From NCBI RefSeq assembly GCF_000270305.1, contig NC_015737.1, positions 2,170,501 through 2,234,500 of the forward strand: a DNA stretch of 64,000 bases, in the 5' to 3' direction. A program made the position numbers and the translations under genes. The notes under the pieces were generated by a model that had not been told where the DNA came from, made no database searches, and was given only the letters and a program-made list of their open reading frames with translations. This DNA is from Clostridium sp. SY8519. GTDB lineage: Bacteria; Bacillota; Clostridia; Lachnospirales; Lachnospiraceae. This document shows positions 24,485-32,084 of the stretch, in pieces. Within the stretch, counting starts at the first letter, position 1. Each line of letters starts with the position of its first letter.

Positions 24485-25852
24485 ATGTTAGAAAAGATCT
24501 TTCATCTGAAAGAACACGGAACCACGGTGAAAACGGAAGTTTTTGCCGGAATTACCACCTTTTTGGCCATGGCCTATATCCTGGCTGTGAATCCGAACAT
24601 TCTTGGCAATGTCATGGATATTAACGGAGTCTTTGTGGCCACGGCGCTGGCTTCGGCAGTCGCCACGTTTATCATGGCATTTCTGGCCAATTATCCCATT
24701 GCCCTGTCATCGGCCATGGGACTGAACGCGTATTTCGCCTTTACGGTATGTATGACCGATCTGAAGGGTACGCCGAATGCGTTTACCATTGCACTGACCG
24801 CAGTGTTTGTGGAAGGTGTGATTTTTATCATTATGTCTCTGTTCAAATTCCGGGAACAGATCATCAACGGGATCCCGGCCAATCTGAAAATTGCCATCAC
24901 GACGGGTATCGGCCTGTTTATCGCACTGATCGGTCTGGAGGGCGCCGGCATCACCGTGTCCAATGACTCCACGCTGATTTCCCTGGGAAATGTGGGAACC
25001 CCGCAGGTGGCCCTGTGTGCTGTCGGATTTTTGATTATTGTCATCCTGAACCATTACAATGTAAAAGGATCGGTACTGATCGGAATCCTGGGTACCTGGG
25101 TGCTTGGCATGATCGCGCAGAAAACCGGATGGTATGTGGTGGACGCGGCTCATGGAGCTGCCAGCGTATTTCCGGATTTTTCCGCCGGACTCAGTTTCAG
25201 CGGCTTGAAGAATACCGCCTTTCATTTTGACTTTAAGTGGGCGCTGACCCATATGGGATCTTTTATCGCGATTCTGTTCAGCTTCCTGTTTGTGGATCTG
25301 TTTGATACCGTCGGCACGGTCATCGGTGTGGCGGATAAGGCCGGGCTGCTGGACAAAGACGGAAAACTGCCCCGGGTCGGCCGGGTGCTTCTGGCGGATG
25401 CCATCGGTACAGTATTCGGCGCCTGCCTGGGTACCTCCACAGTAACCAGTTTCGTGGAATCCGGAACCGGCGTCAGTGAAGGAGGAAAGACCGGTCTGAC
25501 CTCCGCGACTACCGGTGTTCTGTTCCTGGTGTCCCTGGTGGCCAGCCCCATTTTCCTGGCAGTGCCGTCCTTTGCCACAGCGCCGGCGCTGATCTATGTG
25601 GGAATGCTGATGTTCTCCAGCGCGACCAAACTGAAGCTTGCGGGTGATATGGCAGATACAGTCAGCGCATACCTGGCCATTCTTCTGATGCCTCTGACCT
25701 ATTCCATCGCCAACGGAATCATGTTCGGTATCATGAGCTGGGTGATTCTGCGTGTGTTCCAGAAACGGGCAAAAGAAGTCAGCCCGGTGATGTGGGTGAT
25801 TTTCGGCCTGTTTGTATTCCGGGTGATTACACTGGTGACCAATCTTCACTGA
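24485..25852 (+). CDS. NCS2-family purine permease (AdeQ/PbuG type), 455 aa
   Basis: The start region LKEHGTTVKTEVFAGITTFLAMAYILAVNP, then SSAMGLNAYFAF and the family motif TSTVTSFVESGTGVSEGGKTGL, identify the AzgA/PbuG/AdeQ branch of NCS2 transporters, which import adenine, guanine or hypoxanthine with protons. Some 12-14 membrane segments are predicted. The ATG at 24485 has AAGGAGAG 8 bp upstream; an earlier in-frame ATG at 24443 is less likely. The divergent adenine deaminase gene suggests adenine or hypoxanthine as the cargo. Confidence 0.92.
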   Translation: MLEKIFHLKEHGTTVKTEVFAGITTFLAMAYILAVNPNILGNVMDINGVFVATALASAVATFIMAFLANYPIALSSAMGLNAYFAFTVCMTDLKGTPNAFTIALTAVFVEGVIFIIMSLFKFREQIINGIPANLKIAITTGIGLFIALIGLEGAGITVSNDSTLISLGNVGTPQVALCAVGFLIIVILNHYNVKGSVLIGILGTWVLGMIAQKTGWYVVDAAHGAASVFPDFSAGLSFSGLKNTAFHFDFKWALTHMGSFIAILFSFLFVDLFDTVGTVIGVADKAGLLDKDGKLPRVGRVLLADAIGTVFGACLGTSTVTSFVESGTGVSEGGKTGLTSATTGVLFLVSLVASPIFLAVPSFATAPALIYVGMLMFSSATKLKLAGDMADTVSAYLAILLMPLTYSIANGIMFGIMSWVILRVFQKRAKEVSPVMWVIFGLFVFRVITLVTNLH

Positions 25853-26580
25853 TCAGCGGTTCTGCAAAGAGGCGCACCGCAGCAGCTGCTGCAGTTCTTC
25901 CGGCGTAAGCCGCCGGTAAGCGCCGGGCTTTAAAGAGGGATCCAGCTGGAGAGGACCCATGGAGACCCGCTTCAGACTGCGGACCGGCCTGCCGACGGCG
26001 GCGCACATGCGCTTTACCTGATGGTACTTTCCTTCCTGAATCGTCAGGAGAAATTCGGATCCGCCGCTGTCCGGCAGAAGATGCAGTTCTGCCGGAAGGG
26101 CGGTGAAGGGATCACTGTCCTGCACTGGAAGACCGGCAGCGAACTGCCGGATCTGTGTATCTGTCATGGCGCCGTCCACACAGACATAATAGGTTTTGTT
26201 TACATGGTGCCTGGGGGAAAGAAGGCGGTGAGCCAGAAGGCCGTCATTTGTAATCAGTACAAGCCCCACCGTATCCCGGTCCAGACGGCCTACAGGAAAA
26301 AGACCCTTTCGTTTCCTGTCATGGATCAGATCCAGCACCGTTGTGTCCCGGCTGTCTTCCGTGGCGGATATGACGCCGGCCGGCTTGTTCATCATATAAT
26401 AGACATAGGATTCATAAGCCACCGGTTTTCCCTGCCAAAGGACAGAAGCTTCCGCAGGTACGGAAAATCCGGGATCGCGAATCACGGTTCCATTGACTTC
26501 CGCAGCACCCCTGCGGATTTCTTTTTTATTTCACTGCGCGCTCCGACGCCCATATCAGCCAGATATTTGTCTAATCGCAT
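25853..26580 (-). CDS. rsuA: 16S rRNA pseudouridine synthase RsuA-like, frame interrupted in an A-run
   Basis: The gene starts at 26580 (MRLDKYLADMGVGARSEIKK) behind AGGAAAGGA and shows the start of an S4 RNA-binding domain. After codons ATA AAA AAG the frame ends soon at a TGA. A -1 shift at the A6G run (26521-26527) restores EIRRGAAEVNG…VIRDPGF and then the whole catalytic domain (MMNKPAGVISATED, catalytic Asp in GRLDRDTVGLVLITND, GKYHQVKRM). The repaired protein has about 242 residues, normal for RsuA. Without the shift, translation could begin only from an internal GTG around 26485 and would lack the S4 domain. Sequencing error, real mutation and programmed frameshifting are all possible. 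Confidence 0.85.
26499..26527 (-). other. Slippery heptamer plus hairpin in rsuA
   Basis: On the minus strand A AAA AAG (26527-26521) lies in phase with the initial frame. It is followed after 3 nt by a 7-bp hairpin TCCGCAG-GGGTG-CTGCGGA (26517-26499), and a GGAG lies 13 nt upstream. The layout recalls the dnaX -1 frameshift signal, although a simple loss of one A would create the same heptamer. Confidence 0.45.
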
Positions 26581-26697
26581 AAAGTCTGTTCCTTTCCTGT
26601 CTTTTCGCATCTGCATGCAGCTTCAGTATAACAGAACAGGAAAAGTCTGCAATCCCGGGAAATGTTCTCCGACCGTATGATAAAGAAAAGACAATAC

Positions 26698-26726
26698 TTG
26701 CGCAAAAACAGGAAAGCGTGTATGAT
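26698..26726 (+). promoter_or_regulatory. Promoter immediately before the 340-aa membrane protein gene
   Basis: TTGCGC (26698-26703), 17 bp, TATGAT (26721-26726). The expected transcription start (about 26733) coincides with the ATG at 26734, so the mRNA may be leaderless. Confidence 0.55.
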
Positions 26727-26733
26727 TTCTGGT

Positions 26734-27756
26734 ATGAACGTAAAAAACAATGAAAATAAAAATTTCATCAAAACAGGAATTTCTGTGCTCGCAATGCTGG
26801 GAATCATTACGGTTATGATCGGGCTGTCGCAGATTCTCGGGGAAAAGGAGATTATTTTCCCGGAGATTGCAGCGTTATCCGCCGGACTTTTCCTTGCGCC
26901 GAAACGAAGCTGGCAGGTAAGCGGTATCCGCATGATTGTGCTGATTTCTGTCTGTGCGGTCTGCGGGGTAGCCATCGTCAGATATGTGCCGTTTCCGCTG
27001 CTGGGGCAGATGATCCTGGCATTCGCGGTCTGCCAGGTGATCCTGGGGTTCAGCCGTACCACATTTGCACCGATGATATCGGCTATGGTGCTGCCGGTGC
27101 TTCTGCAGACTGATCAGTGGATCTATCCGCTGGCCGCGTCCGGCCTGACCGCTTTGATCGTACTGCTGTACCGGCTTCTGATCCATGCCGGAGTTTGCAA
27201 AGCAGAGACCTATGAGCCGGTGCCGGATCGGGCCGGATGGCTGGATGCAGGCAAGCGTGTGCTTCTTGCCGCCGGTTTGGTGATCGTATTTCTTGCCGCC
27301 GGCTGGCAGTTCTGTGTCGCGCCGCCCCTGCTTGTGGCTTTTCAAGAGTTTTCCAATCCCCGGAGCAAAGCCCGGAACGTACCGGTGAAAACGGTGGCAG
27401 TCATTGCAGCCTGTGCGGGGATCGGCGCCTATGGCCGGCTGTTTTTAACCGAGACGGCAGGTGTGCCGCTGACTCTGACGGCCGTGCTCACAGCGGCAGG
27501 GACCGCGGCTGTGCTTCTGGGCGGGAAACTGTATCTGCCGCCGGCGGGAGCCCTGGCGATTCTGCCGATGCTTCTGCCCGCTGCGGCCCTTGCGCTTTAT
27601 CCGGTGATGGTTCTGGGAGGAGCTTCCGCCATGATGCTTCTGGCCCGGCTGTTTTTCCGCACGGAAGATGCGGCAGAATCCGCTGCAGAGGCGGAAGGTT
27701 CCGCTTATTGGAAGACGCATACCGCCCGGGACGGTGTTTCCTCCGGTACGTATTAA
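26734..27756 (+). CDS. Integral membrane protein of unknown function, 340 aa
   Basis: About eight to ten hydrophobic segments cover nearly the whole protein, with a short charged linker near residues 165-180 (CKAETYEPVPDRAGWLD) dividing two halves and a polar, acidic C-terminal tail. I recognise no family with confidence. The paired arrangement of segments loosely recalls HPP-like or aromatic acid exporter membrane proteins. I chose the ATG at 26734 because a good promoter ends just before it and earlier ATGs (26662, 26680, 26722) lie in or before the promoter. No ribosome binding site is seen, consistent with a leaderless message. It is divergent from rsuA. Confidence 0.65.
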   Translation: MNVKNNENKNFIKTGISVLAMLGIITVMIGLSQILGEKEIIFPEIAALSAGLFLAPKRSWQVSGIRMIVLISVCAVCGVAIVRYVPFPLLGQMILAFAVCQVILGFSRTTFAPMISAMVLPVLLQTDQWIYPLAASGLTALIVLLYRLLIHAGVCKAETYEPVPDRAGWLDAGKRVLLAAGLVIVFLAAGWQFCVAPPLLVAFQEFSNPRSKARNVPVKTVAVIAACAGIGAYGRLFLTETAGVPLTLTAVLTAAGTAAVLLGGKLYLPPAGALAILPMLLPAAALALYPVMVLGGASAMMLLARLFFRTEDAAESAAEAEGSAYWKTHTARDGVSSGTY

Positions 27757-28004
27757 TCGCGTCAGCACATCTGCATACAGGAAAGATATCCCCTGGGATG
27801 TCGGACGGTTCTGTCATAGGGAATCAGCCGGTATCCCGGGGGTTTCTGCTGCCGCCGGAAGACTTTCGGCAGCGGGAACGGTGCCGGCAGGTACTGTACA
27901 AGAAGACGGAAACAGAGTAAAATTGAAATGTTATGGTCCTGATGCCGTTTTGACAGCGTGTTTCGGCAGAAGGACAAAATGATCTGAAACAAGGAGACAG
28001 CGGA

Positions 28005-29912
28005 TTGAATATCTTATCGTTGGAAAATATATCAAAATCTTATTCCGAGCGGCCCCTGCTGGACCAGACGTCCTTTTTCCTTCAGGAAGGAGACAAAGTG
28101 GGAATTGTCGGCGTAAACGGAACCGGCAAATCTACACTTCTGAAGATTGCGGCAGGTCTGGAGGAACCGGATGCCGGCAGCCGGATTACAGCCAGTCATG
28201 CGGTGATCCAGTATCTGCCGCAGATGCCGGAATTTCCCGCGGATATGACGATTATCGAACATGTGCGCGCGGTGATGCAGAAGGCCGTCAGCTGGGATAT
28301 GGAAGGAGAAGTCCGGGCCATGCTGGACCGGCTGGAGATCTGGAATCTGCAGCAGAAAATCGGGGAGCTGTCCGGCGGCCAGCGCAAACGGCTTGCCCTG
28401 GCAGAAGTCCTGTTGAAGCCCTGTGACATTCTGATTCTGGATGAGCCCACCAACCATCTGGACCTGTGGATGGCGGAATGGCTGGAAACCTATCTGAAGG
28501 GATACCGGGGCAGTCTGATGATGGTTACCCATGACCGCTATTTCCTGGACAGTGTATCCAACCGCATCGTGGAAGTGGATAAGGGAAAAATCTACAATTA
28601 CGATGCCGGTTATTCCGGCTTCCTGGAACTGAAGCAGGAACGGGAGGAAATGGCGCAGGCAGCGGAGCGCAAACGCCAGTCCCTGCTGCGGGTGGAACTG
28701 GAATGGGTCCGCCGGGGCGCCCGTGCCCGATCCACAAAACAGAAGGCCCATCTGCAGCGCTACGAAAATCTGAAAAATCAGAGCGGGCCGGTGCAGGACC
28801 GTCAGGTGGAGATGGACTCCGTGTCGTCGCGTATGGGAAACACGACCATAGAGATTCGCAGTCTGTGCAAAAGCTACGGGGACCGCACACTGATCCGGGA
28901 TTTTTCCTATATCTTTCTGAAACATGACCGGATCGGATTTGTCGGACACAACGGATGCGGCAAGACGACCCTGATGAAAATGCTTGTGGGCGCCCTGCAG
29001 CCGGATTCCGGCGAAATTCTTGTGGGTCAGACGATAAAGATCGGCTATTACAGCCAGGAGGTTACCTTTGACCCGAGCCGAAAAACCGGAAATAAGGCAG
29101 ACGCGGCTTATATGGATCCTGAGCTGCGGGTGATTGACTATATCCGGGACACGGCGGAGTATGTCCGGACAAAGGACGGGCTCATCAGTGCCTCCGCCAT
29201 GCTGGAACGCTTCCTGTTTCCGCCGGAAGAGCAGTACAGCAGGATCGGCAAGCTGTCCGGCGGGGAACGCCGCAGACTGAATCTTCTGCGTGTGCTGATG
29301 GAAGCGCCCAATGTGCTGATTTTGGATGAACCCACCAATGATCTGGATATTACGACCCTGACCATTCTGGAAGACTATCTGGACCGTTTCAGCGGAATCG
29401 TCATCACGGTATCCCATGACAGATATTTTCTGGACCGGGTCGTCCGCAGAATCTTCGCCTTTGAAGAAAACGGCCGCCTGGTGCAGTATGAGGGAGGCTA
29501 TACGGATTATCAGCGGAAAGCAGGGGAAAAAGCCCTGATGGATACAGGACGGGATACCGGAGCGTCCCATCGTGCCGGCAGCGGATCCGGCGGGCGGATC
29601 ACAGATGCCGACGGGCATGTGCTGAGCGGAAAAGCGGCCTATCAGGCACAGAAAAAGCAGGAGAAAAAACTGAAATTTTCCTATCAGGAACAGCGGGAAT
29701 ACGACACTATTGAAGAGGAAATCGCCGCGCTGGAAGAAAAAATGGAACAGCTGGATGCGGAAATGGCCCATCATGCCAGCGACTATCCGAAGCTCAGAGA
29801 ACTGACAGAGAAAAAAGAAAAAACAGAAGCAGCATTGACTCAGAAAATGGAACGGTGGGAGTATCTGGAAGAACTGGCGGAAAAAATCGCCGCGCAGAAC
29901 ACTTCCGCATAA
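28005..29912 (+). CDS. ABC-F family ATPase (YdiF/Uup-like), 635 aa
   Basis: Two ABC modules lie on one soluble chain without membrane segments. The first has Walker A GVNGTGKST, signature LSGGQRKRLAL and Walker B ILILDEPTNHLD. The second has GHNGCGKTT, LSGGERRRLNLL and LILDEPTNDLD. A charged inter-domain linker (about residues 190-270, with many E, R and K) and a C-terminal coiled coil (about 560-630) complete the ABC-F layout. These proteins act on the ribosome as translation factors or antibiotic-protection factors. The C-terminal coiled coil points to the YdiF/Uup side. The start is TTG, 9 bp after AAGGAG. The 248-bp gap before it has several GC-rich inverted repeats but no certain attenuator. 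Confidence 0.9.
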   Translation: MNILSLENISKSYSERPLLDQTSFFLQEGDKVGIVGVNGTGKSTLLKIAAGLEEPDAGSRITASHAVIQYLPQMPEFPADMTIIEHVRAVMQKAVSWDMEGEVRAMLDRLEIWNLQQKIGELSGGQRKRLALAEVLLKPCDILILDEPTNHLDLWMAEWLETYLKGYRGSLMMVTHDRYFLDSVSNRIVEVDKGKIYNYDAGYSGFLELKQEREEMAQAAERKRQSLLRVELEWVRRGARARSTKQKAHLQRYENLKNQSGPVQDRQVEMDSVSSRMGNTTIEIRSLCKSYGDRTLIRDFSYIFLKHDRIGFVGHNGCGKTTLMKMLVGALQPDSGEILVGQTIKIGYYSQEVTFDPSRKTGNKADAAYMDPELRVIDYIRDTAEYVRTKDGLISASAMLERFLFPPEEQYSRIGKLSGGERRRLNLLRVLMEAPNVLILDEPTNDLDITTLTILEDYLDRFSGIVITVSHDRYFLDRVVRRIFAFEENGRLVQYEGGYTDYQRKAGEKALMDTGRDTGASHRAGSGSGGRITDADGHVLSGKAAYQAQKKQEKKLKFSYQEQREYDTIEEEIAALEEKMEQLDAEMAHHASDYPKLRELTEKKEKTEAALTQKMERWEYLEELAEKIAAQNTSA

Positions 29913-29919
29913 ACATTTC

Positions 29920-30027
29920 TGCCGGACAGCAGTCTGTCCGGCAGAAGTGCTCGTCCGGTAATCGTCTGTCCGGCGGAAACGTTTTCTCGGCAATCGTCTG
30001 TCCGGCAGAAGTGTTCGCCCGGAAAAA
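29920..30027. repeat. Three tandem 32-bp units with a leading inverted copy
   Basis: GTCTGTCCGGC(A/G)GAA begins at 29932, 29964 and 29996, an exact 32-bp period. A preceding TTCTGCCGGACAG (29918-29930) pairs with the first unit as a 13-bp hairpin around CAGT. The array fills the gap between the convergent ABC-F and pheA genes and may terminate both. Confidence 0.65.
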
Positions 30028-30029
30028 TG

Positions 30030-31037
30030 TCAGTCCAGATTGGAGGCAAAGTTGCCGAGCACCCGGAGATCGTGGGACATTAAAGACAGTTCGTGGATGA
30101 CTTCATCCATCCCGCTGCTCATCAGATCACCGCTGAATTCGATGAAAAACATGTATTCCCAGTTGTGCTCAAGAATCGGCCGGGACTCCAGACGCACCAG
30201 GTTGATTCCGTGCACGGCAAAGACTGTGAGGATATCATGCAGGGAACCGGAGGCGTGGGTGGCCGTCAGGGAGATGCAGATTTTATCTCTGCGGTCCCGC
30301 AGCTCCATCCGGGGAGAAATCACGACAAACCGGGTCGTATTGTGGGTGTTGGAATTGATGGTTTCTTTGAGGATCTTCAGACCGTAGAGCTCCGCCGCCC
30401 GGGAAGAACAGATGGCGGCAGCGTGGGGATCTTTGGTCTCGGCGACCATCTTCGCGCTTCCGGCAGTGTCTGCCTGGGGCACCTGCTTCCATTCCGGGTG
30501 AGCGTTGAGATACTGTTCACACTGAAACAGCCCCTGTTCATGGGAATAGACCGTGCGGATATCTTCCAGCTTTACACCCGGGAGCGCCATCAGGTTATGA
30601 CTGACGTGAACCGTGGTCTCGCCGACAAAAAAGTAATTATAGACAGACAGCAGGTCATAGACCTGGCGGATGGCGCCGCTTGTGGAGTTTTCGATCGGGA
30701 GGATGGCATAATCTGCCGCGCCGCTTTTTAACGCCTCAAAGGTATCCTCAAACTGATACAGTCCCCTGGCCCGGACGTTCGGGCCGAAGAAGTCGATGGC
30801 GGCCATTTCGCTGTAGGCGCCGGGTTCCCCCTGATAGACCACGGTTGGGTCTTCCACCGGAAGCCGGCGGGATTCCAGGGCGTGCAGATAGGCGCCGTAG
30901 GTTTTGCCGGGAAACTGTCCGTTCGTGCTTTCTGCCTGACTGGTGTCTTTAAGCAGTTCCATTTTTCGTTTCATTAAATGCACGATCTGCCGGTTGACTT
31001 CGCCAATGGCACCGTGCAGCTGATCAAGTGAATGCAT
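30030..31037 (-). CDS. pheA: Prephenate dehydratase with short chorismate-mutase-like N-terminus (P-protein), 335 aa
   Basis: It makes phenylpyruvate from prephenate for phenylalanine. Residues 1-~35 resemble the first helix of an AroQ chorismate mutase (LDQLHGAIGEVNRQIVHLMKRKMELLKD), but the remaining helices look shortened, so mutase activity is uncertain. The dehydratase domain follows: VYQGEPGAYSEMAA, LPIENSTSGAI and the conserved NTTRFVVI. A C-terminal ACT domain carries the Phe-binding LESRPI motif. AGGAG precedes the ATG at 31037. It is divergent from a LysR gene with a 77-bp gap. Confidence 0.92.
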   Translation of the reverse strand: MHSLDQLHGAIGEVNRQIVHLMKRKMELLKDTSQAESTNGQFPGKTYGAYLHALESRRLPVEDPTVVYQGEPGAYSEMAAIDFFGPNVRARGLYQFEDTFEALKSGAADYAILPIENSTSGAIRQVYDLLSVYNYFFVGETTVHVSHNLMALPGVKLEDIRTVYSHEQGLFQCEQYLNAHPEWKQVPQADTAGSAKMVAETKDPHAAAICSSRAAELYGLKILKETINSNTHNTTRFVVISPRMELRDRRDKICISLTATHASGSLHDILTVFAVHGINLVRLESRPILEHNWEYMFFIEFSGDLMSSGMDEVIHELSLMSHDLRVLGNFASNLD

Positions 31038-31114
31038 AGCTGTTCTCCTGGATACAATTTTACTGTCCCCTATGATAGCATAAAACCATCGGAATCACAA
31101 AGGGAGGAAACCGA

Positions 31115-31990
31115 ATGACTGACCTGCAGATCATGTACTTTCTTACAACGGCCAAAAACAAAAGCTTTTCCAAAGCAGCCCGGGAACTGTATGTCTCACA
31201 GCCTGCGGTCAGCCGCCAGATCCTGAGCCTGGAAAAGGAGCTTGGCGTGACGCTGTTTGCCCGGGAGGCCAGGCAGGTGAAACTGACGGAAAGCGGGCGG
31301 ATGTTTTACGATTTCTTTGAAAAATACCGGGCGGATCTGATGGATCTGAAAATGCGTGCCAGAATCCGTGAACAGTCAGAAAAACGGATTCTCCGGTTCG
31401 GCATTATAAAAAACTGGGATTTATCCAGACTGGTGGTGCCTCTGCTGCGCCGGTTTTCCGAAATACATCCGGACGTGCAGGTGGAGATTGACAGTTATGA
31501 GCCGCACCAGGTGCGGGAATTGCTGCAATATGGAAAAGAAGACGTGATCCTGTCCATTGAGGCGGATACTGCCGGCGACTGCATGATCCGGGATCAGGTC
31601 ATAGCCCATCTGCCCCGGGTGCTTCTGTACAATGAGCTGACCCGGCCGGAGACAGAGGGAATTCCACGTCCGGAAGATTTTAAAAAAAGTGTGTTTCTGG
31701 TGTCTTCCAGCGGGGATTATGACTATGTGGCGGACACCGTGCGCAGTATCTGCAAGCCCTATGGATTTACACCGACGCTGCATCCGGTGACCAGTGTGGA
31801 CGCGATGATTGTCGGCGTGCAGTGCGGGATGGGCGTAGCCCTGGTGGACAGCTGGAACCGGGCACTGGGGGACGAGGCGTTTTCCAGCATTCAGCTCAAT
31901 ACTTCCCATGAGCTGCATCTGCTGTGCCGGGCGGATCCGTCGGATTCGGTGATGGAAGACTTTATCCGGGAAATCAGGGGGCTTGTATAA
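31115..31990 (+). CDS. LysR-family regulator, 291 aa
   Basis: A winged-helix domain (FLTTAKNKSFSKAARELYVSQPAVSRQILSLE, residues ~6-60) precedes a substrate-binding-protein-like effector domain. GGGAGG stands 8 bp before the ATG. It lies directly upstream of the LVIVD propeller gene on the same strand, and its stop codon overlaps the dyad TATAAC-N6-GTTATA that resembles the phloretin hydrolase operator. It may regulate that promoter together with, or instead of, the LysR protein at 5299. It is divergent from pheA, but a role in phenylalanine synthesis is less likely. Confidence 0.87.
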   Translation: MTDLQIMYFLTTAKNKSFSKAARELYVSQPAVSRQILSLEKELGVTLFAREARQVKLTESGRMFYDFFEKYRADLMDLKMRARIREQSEKRILRFGIIKNWDLSRLVVPLLRRFSEIHPDVQVEIDSYEPHQVRELLQYGKEDVILSIEADTAGDCMIRDQVIAHLPRVLLYNELTRPETEGIPRPEDFKKSVFLVSSSGDYDYVADTVRSICKPYGFTPTLHPVTSVDAMIVGVQCGMGVALVDSWNRALGDEAFSSIQLNTSHELHLLCRADPSDSVMEDFIREIRGLV

Positions 31991-32007
31991 CGATATGGTT
32001 ATAATGA
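31984..32007 (+). promoter_or_regulatory. Operator-like dyad upstream of the LVIVD gene
   Basis: TGTATAAC-GATATG-GTTATAATGA is a 6-bp perfect dyad (TATAAC / GTTATA) starting 39 bp upstream of the -35 box. It is closely related to the phloretin hydrolase element at 5203-5225. Confidence 0.65.
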
Positions 32008-32022
32008 AGCAGGTTTTGTTAT

Positions 32023-32051
32023 TTGACGCTTCCGGAAATCTGGCATAAAAT
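32023..32051 (+). promoter_or_regulatory. Promoter of the LVIVD gene
   Basis: TTGACG (32023-32028), 17 bp, TAAAAT (32046-32051). The stretch GTTATTTGACG matches the MFS promoter exactly. Confidence 0.75.
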
Positions 32052-32084
32052 AAAATCAAAATGTTATGACAAGGAGGAAACGGT

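Noticed and set aside
27757..28004. Antibiotic-responsive attenuator before the ABC-F gene
   Set aside because: GC-rich stems are present, but I found no convincing leader peptide with its own ribosome binding site and no T-tailed terminator just before the gene.
28032..29993. 653-aa minus-strand frame under the ABC-F gene
   Set aside because: It is antisense to two intact ABC domains, and its composition (many F, Q, H) is typical of a shadow.
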